A DNA stretch of 64,000 nucleotides from Natronococcus jeotgali DSM 18795. Lineage in GTDB: Archaea; Halobacteriota; Halobacteria; Halobacteriales; Natrialbaceae. A program made the position numbers and the translations under genes. The stretch covers positions 52,181 through 116,180 of the forward strand of contig NZ_AOIA01000031.1 in the NCBI RefSeq assembly GCF_000337695.1, written 5' to 3'. Below, piece after piece: positions 9,920 to 16,969 of the stretch. Positions within the stretch are counted from its first letter, which is position 1; each line of letters starts with the position of its first letter. The notes beneath the pieces are model-generated. The model did no database searches, had not been told where the DNA came from, and saw nothing but the letters and a program-made list of their open reading frames with translations.

Positions 9920-10590
9920 GTCACTCGAGCCCACAACAGAACGTACGGTCGGTCTCGACCGGCGCCCAGCTCCTGTTGATCGTCGCCGGAATCGGTTTTC
10001 TCGTCGCGGGGATCGCACTCGCCGCAAGCGGGTCGGGTATCGACGACACGATCACTGGCACCGACGACGACGAGATCGACGGGGAGACGAACCCCAACGA
10101 GCCGAACACGGAGGGTAGTGGAGAGACCGACGACGGAGGAAACAACGGGACGGACGAGAGCGACAGCGACGGAAGCGCTGATACCGACAGCGGGGAAGAC
10201 TCCACAGCTGACTCCGGCAACGGCGCTGACGACACCGGTAACGGCGCTGACGACACCGGTAACGGCGCTGACGACACCGGTAACGGCGCTGACGACACCG
10301 GTAACGGTGCCGATGATAGCGACGGTGGTAACGGCGATAGCTCACCGTTTGGCGACGGAGATAACGACTCCGAGAGCGGCGATACCGACACCGACAACGG
10401 CACTGACAGCGACAACGGCACTGACAGCGACAACGGCACTGACAGCGACAACGGCACTGACAGCGACAACGACACTGACAGCGATAACGACACTGACAGT
10501 GACGACGGCGACAACGGCACCGACGGCGATACCGACACCGACAACGATTCCGACAGTGATGACGGCGATGACGACACCTGGTTCGAATAA
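9916..10590 (+). CDS. Single-pass surface protein with acidic N-glycosylation-sequon repeats
   Basis: A 224-residue protein. A short cytoplasmic N-terminus and one hydrophobic segment (about residues 16-42, LLLIVAGIGFLVAGIALAA) precede a 175-residue tail made almost only of Asp, Gly, Asn, Thr, Ser and Glu. The tail has two repeat blocks: a 7-residue unit (NGADDTG, about five copies) and a 6-residue unit (DNGTDS and variants, about seven copies). Nearly every unit of the second block is an N-x-T/S sequon, so the tail could be densely N-glycosylated outside the cell. No family is recognised. It resembles stalk or linker regions of haloarchaeal surface proteins, but here the linker is the whole protein. 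Confidence 0.7.
   Translation: MSHSSPQQNVRSVSTGAQLLLIVAGIGFLVAGIALAASGSGIDDTITGTDDDEIDGETNPNEPNTEGSGETDDGGNNGTDESDSDGSADTDSGEDSTADSGNGADDTGNGADDTGNGADDTGNGADDTGNGADDSDGGNGDSSPFGDGDNDSESGDTDTDNGTDSDNGTDSDNGTDSDNGTDSDNDTDSDNDTDSDDGDNGTDGDTDTDNDSDSDDGDDDTWFE
10213..10500 (+). repeat. In-frame tandem repeats (21-bp and 18-bp units)
   Basis: Bases 10213-10312 hold about five copies of a 21-bp unit (AACGGCGCTGACGACACCGG plus T). Bases 10393-10500 hold an 18-bp unit (GACAACGGCACTGACAGC) repeated with a few substitutions. Both keep the reading frame of the surface protein, and copy number could vary by replication slippage. Confidence 0.9.
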
Positions 10591-11219
10591 TTCGACATCG
10601 TAGCCGTTCCCTTTCTGACCTCCTCCCACGACTGAGGTCGTGGGCTTTCGCGCTGAATCCGTGTAACTGCGGGTCGGTCGAATGTTCTTGGCGCTGTCGG
10701 ACGTTTCCGCTACGATCGTTCAGGCCGAGGACTCCTCGAGTTGTATCCCGGATTACGCGTTCAGGACGGTCCCTGTAACGAACCGTGTTCGTTGGCGTCG
10801 GTAGCAATACGTAGTGACGACAGTGGCCGTGGTTCGAAACGTGTCCCTATCGGTAGTTTCGAGACCGATCGGTGAGCACGCGTTGCGAGATACGGCATCG
10901 ACAACCCGCATCGCGACGGAACGACGAATCTCTAATCGCTCGAACGACCCGCGTTCGCCGTCGGAGTGTGCCGACGAACGACCTGCATCGAGAACGCGAC
11001 CCGGATACGATGTCGGTGCGCCGGAGTGGCCGTCGTAACGGATCCGGATGCTCGCGCTTCGGCGTACGAGCCCATCCGCCTTCACGTTGACCGACGACGA
11101 ACGGGACTCGGGGGTCGAAAGAACGGATCGACACACTGCTCCGAAGAGTCGGATTCGACTCGAGTGGAGGGAGCGACGAGAGAAGGGACTGGGGTGCGCC
11201 GAAGGGATCTATCGGACCG
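10591..11219. other. 629-bp gene-free region with a mobile-element hairpin
   Basis: No frame here has haloarchaeal codon bias or a recognisable product; the open frames on both strands are Arg/Ser-rich and basic. The only structured element is the perfect hairpin at 10625-10644. The rest could be decayed insertion DNA between the surface-protein gene and the 3' end of glmS. Confidence 0.5.
10619..10649 (-). mobile_element. Solitary IS200/IS605 (IS1341/TnpB-type) end hairpin
   Basis: CCCACGAC (10625-10632), loop TGAG, GTCGTGGG (10637-10644) is a perfect 8-bp stem. It is flanked by CCTCCT on one side and CTTTC on the other. On the minus strand this reads GAAAG-hairpin-GGAGG, the form of the right end that follows tnpB in haloarchaeal IS1341-type elements and in palindrome-associated MITEs. 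No tnpB or tnpA sequence remains beside it, so it is a relic or a solo end. Confidence 0.5.
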
Positions 11220-13025
11220 TCACTCGACCGTGACGCTCTTTGCCAGATTTCGGGGTTTGTCGATCGGCCGATCGAGCAGATCGGCGGCGTAGTACGAGAC
11301 GAGTTGCAACTGAACGTTCGCCAGTAACCCGGTCCAGACGGGATGGGTGTCCGGAACGGAGAGGTGGGCGTCGGCAGCGTCGACGACGGGATGGTCGTCC
11401 GGCGAGACCGAAACGATCGGTGCCCCTCGTGTCTGGGCCTCGATCGCGTTCGTCTTCGTCTTTCCATCGTCGCCGCCGGTGCAAACGGCGAAGACCGGCG
11501 TCTGCTCGGTCACGAGCGCGAGCGGACCGTGCTTGAGCTGGCCGGAGGCGAATCCTTCGGCGTGCTCGTAGGTGATCTCCTTGAATTTCAGCGCGCCCTC
11601 GAGAGCGACCGGGTGGCCGAGGCCGTTACCGATGAAGAAAAACGACTGGCTGTCGATGTATCGTTTGGCCAGTCGTTCGGCGTCGGTCGTCTCGAGGATC
11701 GACTCGACCTGCTCGGGGAGGTCGGCGAGGCTCTCGAGCATCGCTTCGGCGTCGTCGGGGTGGTCGGCAGCGGGAACGTCCGCGACGATTCGCTGTCCGA
11801 CCAGCGCGAGCGTTACGGCCTGCGACGAGAACGTCTTCGTCGCGGCGACGCCGACCTCCGGGCCGGCTCGAATGTACACTGCGTCGTCCGCTTCGCGGGC
11901 AGCCGTCGAACCGACGACGTTGGTAACCGCGAGCGTTCGCGCACCGCGATCGGCCGCTTCGCGGACGGCACTCAGCGTGTCGGCGGTTTCGCCGCTCTGA
12001 GTAACGGCGACGGTCAGCGTCGTCTCGTCGACCGGACCGGCGACGGACTCGTACTCGCTCGCACGGATCACGTCGGCGCGAACGCCGGCCGATTTCAGCA
12101 GTTGGGCACCGTACACCGCGGCGTGATAGGACGTGCCGCAGGCGACGAACTGGACCTCCTCGATGTCGGTAAAGGAGCCGGCCGGCAGCGCCTCGAGGGA
12201 AACCTCGCCGTCCTCGACGCGGCCCTCGATCGTGTTCGAGAGAGCGGTCGGCTGGCTGTGGATCTCCTTTTTCATGTAGTGGTCGAACTCGCCCTTGCCG
12301 GCGTCTTCGGGATCCCAGTCGACCGTATCGATCTCTCGGTGTACCGGCTCGCCGGCCAGGTCGGTAATCGCGTACGAGTCGGGTTCGAGAACGACGACGT
12401 CACCGTCCTCGAGGTAGATGACCTCGTCGGTGTAATCGAGGAACGCGGGGACGTCGCTGGCGAGGAACCAGTCGTCGGCTCCGAGACCGAGCACCAGCGG
12501 GGACCCCTTTCGGGCCGCGTAGACCCGATCCTCGTCCTCGACGATCGCCGCGATCGCGTAGCTCCCCTCGAGGGTTTCGACCGCCTTGCGAACCGCGGCC
12601 TCGGTCGACAGCTCGTCGCGGTACTCGTTGATGAGATGCGGGATGACCTCGGTATCAGTATCGCTCTGGAAGACGTGTCCTTTCTCGGCCAGCTCCGTTC
12701 GGAGCTCCACGTAGTTGTCGATGACGCCGTTGTGGACGACGGCGATATCCTCGGCGGAGTCCGTGTGAGGGTGGGCGTTCTCCTCGGTTGGCGGACCGTG
12801 GGTACTCCAGCGGGTGTGACCGATCCCGACGTTTCCGGTCGGAAGGTAGTTGAGCTTCGATTTGAGGTCCGATACTTCGCCGGACGTCTTGTGTACCTTT
12901 ACGCCCGAACCGTTTTGTACCGCGATCCCAGCCGAATCGTAGCCGCGGTACTCGAGATTCTCGAGTCCCGTCAGCAACGTATCGGCGGCGTCGTCGGTAC
13001 CGATGCGAGCGATAATTCCGCACAT
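11220..13025 (-). CDS. glmS: Glutamine--fructose-6-phosphate aminotransferase (isomerizing)
   Basis: A 601-residue GlmS of normal length. Met1 is followed by Cys2 (MCGIIARIG), the N-terminal nucleophile exposed after Met removal that hydrolyses glutamine. The glutaminase domain spans about residues 1-220 (GHTRWSTHGPPTEENAHPH). Two SIS domains follow (about 285-420, with FVACGTSYHAA and TQSGETADT; about 450-585, with FFFIGNGLGHPVALEGALKFKE), and the C-terminal KSVTVE tail closes the active site. It makes glucosamine-6-phosphate, the entry to UDP-GlcNAc and thus to the sugar nucleotides of the glycan genes next door. The Cys2 requirement fixes the start at 13025, where the ATG shares its A with the stop of an upstream mini-ORF. 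Confidence 0.96.
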   Translation of the reverse strand: MCGIIARIGTDDAADTLLTGLENLEYRGYDSAGIAVQNGSGVKVHKTSGEVSDLKSKLNYLPTGNVGIGHTRWSTHGPPTEENAHPHTDSAEDIAVVHNGVIDNYVELRTELAEKGHVFQSDTDTEVIPHLINEYRDELSTEAAVRKAVETLEGSYAIAAIVEDEDRVYAARKGSPLVLGLGADDWFLASDVPAFLDYTDEVIYLEDGDVVVLEPDSYAITDLAGEPVHREIDTVDWDPEDAGKGEFDHYMKKEIHSQPTALSNTIEGRVEDGEVSLEALPAGSFTDIEEVQFVACGTSYHAAVYGAQLLKSAGVRADVIRASEYESVAGPVDETTLTVAVTQSGETADTLSAVREAADRGARTLAVTNVVGSTAAREADDAVYIRAGPEVGVAATKTFSSQAVTLALVGQRIVADVPAADHPDDAEAMLESLADLPEQVESILETTDAERLAKRYIDSQSFFFIGNGLGHPVALEGALKFKEITYEHAEGFASGQLKHGPLALVTEQTPVFAVCTGGDDGKTKTNAIEAQTRGAPIVSVSPDDHPVVDAADAHLSVPDTHPVWTGLLANVQLQLVSYYAADLLDRPIDKPRNLAKSVTVE

Positions 13026-13138
13026 CAGCCGAACACCTCCGCCGGATCGAGTGCGGAGAGCGCACAAATAGAGCGGGTCGGATCGGTCAACCGTCGGGTC
13101 GGTACGCCAGTGCGGCGCGCAGTCCTGTAACGTGTCAT
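13025..13138 (-). CDS. Upstream ORF translationally coupled to glmS (leader peptide candidate)
   Basis: A 37-codon ORF (MTRYRTARRTGVPTRRL ... LDPAEVFG) whose TGA overlaps the glmS ATG as TGATG. It is preceded by a strong Shine-Dalgarno AAGGAG (minus strand, 13148-13143) only 4 nt from its ATG. Such sites are uncommon in haloarchaea, where most genes are leaderless. glmS itself has no such site, so ribosomes probably reach glmS through this ORF. The peptide is Arg/Thr-rich and unlike any family known to me. It sits inside the structured leader described separately. Whether the peptide or only its translation matters is unknown. Confidence 0.5.
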   Translation of the reverse strand: MTRYRTARRTGVPTRRLTDPTRSICALSALDPAEVFG

Positions 13139-13228
13139 AGATCTCCTTCTTCCGGGTCTTTCGTCCCTAAACGTCGACCCGGCGTTACAGGATACGTAAC
13201 CCACATGGCCCATTACTATGGGTCGAAT
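13123..13228 (-). promoter_or_regulatory. Structured 5' leader of glmS with alternative stems
   Basis: Read on the minus strand: TTATTC near 13228-13223 is TATA-like and predicts a start near 13200. GTTAC (13200-13196) can pair with GTAAC (13188-13184). The stretch TCCTGTAACG (13192-13183), which contains that same GTAAC, can instead form a perfect 10-bp stem with CGTTACAGGA (13132-13123). Inside this long stem a 7-bp hairpin CCGGGTC (13182-13176) / GACCCGG (13158-13152) directly abuts its first strand, leaving the Shine-Dalgarno (13148-13143) and ATG (13138-13136) in between. A further dyad, CCCAT/ATGGG, is at 13209-13222. Confidence 0.5.
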
Positions 13229-13576
13229 AACGAGAAACGGACGATCCGTTCCACTATTCCACCATATATAGTTAGTATAGATACATATTTGTGTAACCAG
13301 AACCCACGTTCATTGTTCCGGAGAGGTGCCGTCGACGAGCGATGACGATCGGCGGTCTATCGTGATCGAGGGACCACGTTCTGTTGCAGACGCACGACGC
13401 GTCTTTATTCGACCACTAACCGCCATAGCGTGCACGATGGCAACCCGTCGACCACTAACCGCCATAGCGTGCACGATGGCAACCCGTACCCGGTAGCGGG
13501 GGCCGTACCCGTACGGCTCGATACCAGTAGCGCGCCGTACGGGAAAAGAGAAGACAGCCAGCGACGTTCAGCGCGA
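13139..13576. other. Upstream region of glmS, AT-rich, with a 39-bp tandem duplication
   Basis: About 440 bp between the glmS upstream ORF and the 3' end of the regulator at 13577. It holds the structured leader (to about 13228), an AT-rich patch with TATATA at about 13264-13295, and the duplicated 39-bp unit at 13410-13487. No coding frame is convincing. Confidence 0.5.
13410..13487. repeat. Perfect 39-bp tandem duplication
   Basis: Two identical, directly adjacent 39-bp copies (13410-13448 and 13449-13487), each starting CGACCACTAACCGCC and ending GATGGCAACCCGT, with a GTGCAC core. It is non-coding. It lies about 385 bp upstream of glmS and 90 bp beyond the 3' end of the regulator gene. 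Confidence 0.9.
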
Positions 13577-14305
13577 TTACTGCGGCGAGTTGGTTACGGT
13601 GACGGACGACTCATCGGCACCCGAAGATTCGTCGGGGCCGTGGTCGGCGAGAACGATCGCGTTCTCCCGGCCGACCGAGACCTTTCCGATCTCACCCCGG
13701 TCGTGCATCTCCGAGAGGAGGCGGCTGACCTTCGATTTCGACCAGCCGGTTTCTTCGACGATCCGATACTGATACGTTCGTCCGTCGTTTTCGACAAGTA
13801 TCCGGATGATCTGTCCCCTGTCGCTCAGTAGTTCGTCCGGCGTCTCCGGCGAAATGTACCTTTTGTAGGTGTGGGTCGGGTCATCCGTCGACGCTTCGTC
13901 GTCGCGTTCGTCGTCGCCCTCCGTAGCAAATACCGCCGACGGATCGAACGTCACGTCGCGATTCGAGAGCGCCTCGATGAGGCGAGCGCCGATAAGGACG
14001 CCGATGATCACCACCGCGGCAGCGACCAAGACGAGTTCCCAGAGTGGCGTTTCACCGATAAGCTGACCGAGTTGAGCGACGACAGCGAAAGACGTCGCCG
14101 TTGAATTCACTATTGCGCCGTCAGGCAACGGAACCGACGCGGCTGTAGATACGTCGCCGACGGTAACCAGTACGTCGCTGGAGACGGATTCGGATACGGT
14201 ATCGATCGTTCTGAACTCCATGGTTGCTAGATTCGGGTCTGACCGAACGTGAGAGAACATATTCACATCGGTCGTATTAGCACACAATATGACATCCAAC
14301 TTCAT
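13577..14305 (-). CDS. Membrane-anchored winged-helix regulator
   Basis: A 242-residue protein. An extracytoplasmic N-terminal part (about residues 30-80, beta-rich) is followed by one strong membrane segment (WELVLVAAAVVIIGVLIG, about 89-106), an acidic linker, and a C-terminal winged helix-turn-helix (about 160-220: DRGQIIRILVENDGRTYQYRI, ETGWSKSKVSRLLSEMHDRGEI). This is the layout of haloarchaeal membrane HTH proteins that may sense an envelope signal. A TATTT element about 35 nt upstream supports the ATG at 14305, though the ATG at 14221 is possible. It lies between glmS and the divergent glycan operon, so those are likely targets (inference). Confidence 0.75.
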   Translation of the reverse strand: MKLDVILCANTTDVNMFSHVRSDPNLATMEFRTIDTVSESVSSDVLVTVGDVSTAASVPLPDGAIVNSTATSFAVVAQLGQLIGETPLWELVLVAAAVVIIGVLIGARLIEALSNRDVTFDPSAVFATEGDDERDDEASTDDPTHTYKRYISPETPDELLSDRGQIIRILVENDGRTYQYRIVEETGWSKSKVSRLLSEMHDRGEIGKVSVGRENAIVLADHGPDESSGADESSVTVTNSPQ

Positions 14306-14321
14306 TATGTGGTCAAACAGA

Positions 14322-14342
14322 TTCGCTTAACAGCGAAATAAG
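14322..14342 (-). promoter_or_regulatory. Promoter and dyad upstream of the membrane regulator
   Basis: On the minus strand CTTATTTC (14342-14335) is TATA-like. A perfect inverted repeat TTCGCT (14322-14327), 4 nt, AGCGAA (14332-14337) overlaps it, the position of a repressor site, possibly for autoregulation. Confidence 0.4.
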
Positions 14343-14442
14343 ATCTCACGGACTGAGAGCAGAAACCAAGGCTGAACGAGGGTTGAGAGCCAACGACACT
14401 GTTGACGAATCCGAACGGCGCGTGATGGGGCCGTTTATCGGC

Positions 14443-14449
14443 TATATAG
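14443..14449 (+). promoter_or_regulatory. TATA box of the five-gene glycan operon
   Basis: TATATAG predicts a transcription start near 14472 and a leader of about 85 nt before the ATG at 14559. This is long for a haloarchaeon and contains the hairpin listed next. Confidence 0.5.
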
Positions 14450-14485
14450 TAAACCGATGCGGTTGTCTCCGTTCGGACGAGGCGT

Positions 14486-14510
14486 GCCGGCCGTCTCGAG
14501 GGCGGCCGGC
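14486..14510 (+). promoter_or_regulatory. Hairpin in the leader of the glycan operon
   Basis: GCCGGCCG (14486-14493), 9-nt loop, CGGCCGGC (14502-14510 region; 14503-14510) is a perfect 8-bp GC stem between the predicted transcription start and the first gene. It could affect translation or transcript stability. Confidence 0.4.
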
Positions 14511-14558
14511 GCATGTTCCGGCGCGCGTTGTCGGGCGTCGGGTACGTGATACACCACC

Positions 14559-15926
14559 ATGACCCCACCACTCAGCGATACTGAGAGACGAACTGACGGA
14601 CCGGAGAGCGATGAGCGGGCCGAACAGCTGACCGAGGAGCGCCTTCGAAATACGACGGTCTGCGTCGTCGGTCTCGGTTACGTCGGACTCCCGCTCGCGG
14701 TCGGATTCGCGCAGGCTGATTACCGCGTGATCGGCTTCGACGTCGACGATTCGAAGGTCGAAACGCTGCAGAACGGGGTCGACACGACCGGGGATCTCTC
14801 GGACTCGGCCGTTCTCGACGGAGATATCACATACACGACTGACGCGGCGGCGGTACGCGATGCCGATTACGTGCTCGTGACGGTTCCCACGCCCGTCGAG
14901 GACGAGCGGCCGAACCTCGCGTTCATCGAAAGCGCCGCCGAAACCGTCGGAGAACACCTGACGCGCGACACGACGGTGGTCCTCGAGTCGACGGTGTATC
15001 CGGGGGTCACGCGCGAGGAGTTCGCACCGGCGATCGAGGACGCGTCCGGTCTCGAGGCCGGCGAGGACTTCTTCGTCGCGTACTCGCCGGAGCGGGCGAC
15101 GCCGGGCGACGGCGAGCACTCGCTCGACAGCGTCGTCAAAGTGGTCGGCGGGCAGAACGACGACGTCCTCGAGAACGTCGCGGCGCTGTACGAGTCGGTC
15201 GTCGACGCGGGCGTGCACCGCGCGCCGTCGATCGAGGTCGCCGAGGCGTGCAAGGTCGTCGAGAACGTCCAGCGCGACGTCAATATCGCGCTGATGAACG
15301 AGCTCTCGATGGCCCTCGAGAAGATGGATATCGACACGCACGACGTCCTCGAGGCCGCGGGCACGAAGTGGAACTTTCACGACTACCGGCCGGGGCTGGT
15401 CGGGGGCCACTGCATCCCGGTCGATCCGTACTTCTTCGCCCACCGGGCGAAAGAGTCCGGCGCCGACCCGGAGTTGATCCTCACGAGCCGAGACGTCAAC
15501 GAGTCGATGCCGGACCACGTCGCCGAGCTGACGATCAAAGCGCTCAACGACGGACATAAGACCCTCTGTGAGAGCCGAGTACTCGTGCTCGGGGTATCCT
15601 ACAAGCCGAACGTCGGTGACATCCGGAGTTCGAAGGTTTCGAACGTCATCGATCGGCTTCACCAGTACGGTATCGACGTGGTCGGCTACGATCCACACGC
15701 CGACGACGACGCGGTCGAGCGGACGTTCGGGATCGACGTACAGGAGTCACTTTCGTTCGCCGACTTCGACGGCGTCATACTGGCGACGCCGCACGCGGAG
15801 TTCGACGATCTCGATCTCGGGAACGTGGCGACGGCGCTGGGCGACGATCCCGCGCTGATCGACATCGCGGGGGCGTTCGATGCCGACGATGCGACCGATC
15901 ACGGGTTCGTCTACCGGAGGGTATAA
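14559..15926 (+). CDS. UDP-N-acetylhexosamine 6-dehydrogenase (WbpO/TviB-type nucleotide-sugar dehydrogenase)
   Basis: A 455-residue dehydrogenase that oxidises C6 of a UDP-sugar twice with NAD+. The Rossmann motif GLGYVGLP is at residues 38-45. The catalytic Cys285 sits in GGHCIPVDPYFF, with K/N residues ahead (EACKVVENVQRDVNIALMNE), and the C-terminal UDP-binding domain includes LVLGVSYKPNVGDIRSS. The stretch EDFFVAYSPERATPGD is typical of enzymes for UDP-GlcNAc or UDP-GalNAc rather than UDP-glucose, so UDP-HexNAcA is the likely product. It is first in a five-gene operon, and its TAA shares an A with the next ATG. UDP-glucose as substrate cannot be excluded. Confidence 0.9.
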   Translation: MTPPLSDTERRTDGPESDERAEQLTEERLRNTTVCVVGLGYVGLPLAVGFAQADYRVIGFDVDDSKVETLQNGVDTTGDLSDSAVLDGDITYTTDAAAVRDADYVLVTVPTPVEDERPNLAFIESAAETVGEHLTRDTTVVLESTVYPGVTREEFAPAIEDASGLEAGEDFFVAYSPERATPGDGEHSLDSVVKVVGGQNDDVLENVAALYESVVDAGVHRAPSIEVAEACKVVENVQRDVNIALMNELSMALEKMDIDTHDVLEAAGTKWNFHDYRPGLVGGHCIPVDPYFFAHRAKESGADPELILTSRDVNESMPDHVAELTIKALNDGHKTLCESRVLVLGVSYKPNVGDIRSSKVSNVIDRLHQYGIDVVGYDPHADDDAVERTFGIDVQESLSFADFDGVILATPHAEFDDLDLGNVATALGDDPALIDIAGAFDADDATDHGFVYRRV

Positions 15927-16969
15927 TGTACCGCGGTCACACGGTCGGTGTCATCGTACCGGCGTACAACGAGGAATCTCACGTCGGAGAGGTTCTCGCG
16001 ACGGTGCCGGAGTTCGTCGATCGGATCTACGCCGTCGACGACCGATCGACCGACGACACCTGGGAGATCATCCGGGAGTGCGCGGCGGCCTCGCGACGGG
16101 TGACCGACGACGAACCCCTCGATTCCGAAGGCGAGTTCGGACCCGAAATTCGAGCATCGGTAGCTGACGGGGGACGGGTCGGCGAAACGGAGATCGTCCC
16201 GATCCGTCACGAGGAAAATCAAGGCGCCGGCGGGGCGCTCAGGACGGGATACGTCCGCGGGCGCAAAGACGGGATGGATATCGTGGCCACGATGGACGCC
16301 GACGGACAGATGGATCCCGAACAGCTTCCGCGTCTCCTCGAGCCGATCGTCGAGGACGTCGCCGATTACGCGAAGGGGAACCGTCTGGGCGATCGGGAGA
16401 GTCGACAGGAGATGCCGCCGTTTCGCCTGTTCGGAAACTGGCTGTTGACCCAACTAACGAAGATCGCGAGCGGATACTGGACGCTTCAGGATCCACAGAA
16501 CGGGTACACCGCGATTTCCCAGGAGGCGCTGTCGGCGGTCGACATCGAGTCGCTCCCCGCCGACCACGAGTACCCGAACGACCTGCTCGTGAGGCTGAAT
16601 ATCGCCGACATGCGCGTCGCCGACGTCTCCATGCCCGCGATGTACGACGACGAGGAGTCGACCATCGAGTACAGGCGGTTCGTCCCCGTTACGTCCGTAA
16701 CCCTCCTCAGAGGATTCCTTCGACGAATGTACACACAACTTTCCGACGATCGACTCGACCCGGCCGCGATCGGTTACGTAGCCGGACTCGTGTCTCTGGC
16801 GGGCGCACTGACCTCCGCGATTGGTATCGGATCGTCCCTCCTGAAGGGCGAGGCCTCGGCGCGTGATCTGTCCGGAATCGCCTCCGCGTTCGCGACGAGC
16901 GCGGTCGCGTTCCTGATCGCGATGGGAATCGACGCCGTCAACAACGCGGAGAACGGGGTGCGACGATAG
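15926..16969 (+). CDS. Family 2 glycosyltransferase with C-terminal membrane segments
   Basis: A 347-residue enzyme resembling dolichyl-phosphate sugar synthases (AglJ/Dpm1-like). The GT2 core has VIVPAYNEESHVGEVL, the nucleotide-binding VDDRSTDDTW (about 37-46), and ATMDADGQMDPEQL with the DxD-type metal site. Two hydrophobic helices at the C-terminus (about 275-295 and 310-335) anchor it in the membrane. It may charge the lipid carrier dolichol phosphate with the first sugar of the glycan. An insertion of about 30 residues after the first GT2 motif (DDEPLDSEGEFG) is unusual. The start overlaps the stop of the previous gene by one base. Confidence 0.87.
   Translation: MYRGHTVGVIVPAYNEESHVGEVLATVPEFVDRIYAVDDRSTDDTWEIIRECAAASRRVTDDEPLDSEGEFGPEIRASVADGGRVGETEIVPIRHEENQGAGGALRTGYVRGRKDGMDIVATMDADGQMDPEQLPRLLEPIVEDVADYAKGNRLGDRESRQEMPPFRLFGNWLLTQLTKIASGYWTLQDPQNGYTAISQEALSAVDIESLPADHEYPNDLLVRLNIADMRVADVSMPAMYDDEESTIEYRRFVPVTSVTLLRGFLRRMYTQLSDDRLDPAAIGYVAGLVSLAGALTSAIGIGSSLLKGEASARDLSGIASAFATSAVAFLIAMGIDAVNNAENGVRR

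Noticed and set aside
10213..10500. Regular repeats that resemble a CRISPR array
   Set aside because: The units are adjacent, without spacers, multiples of three, and encode the protein repeats of the surface-protein gene.
13025..13067. Longer GlmS start at 13067
   Set aside because: It would bury the required N-terminal Cys; the ATG at 13025 gives MCGII as in all GlmS proteins.
11343..13130. Long plus-strand open frame opposite glmS
   Set aside because: It is the antisense shadow of glmS and has no family signature.
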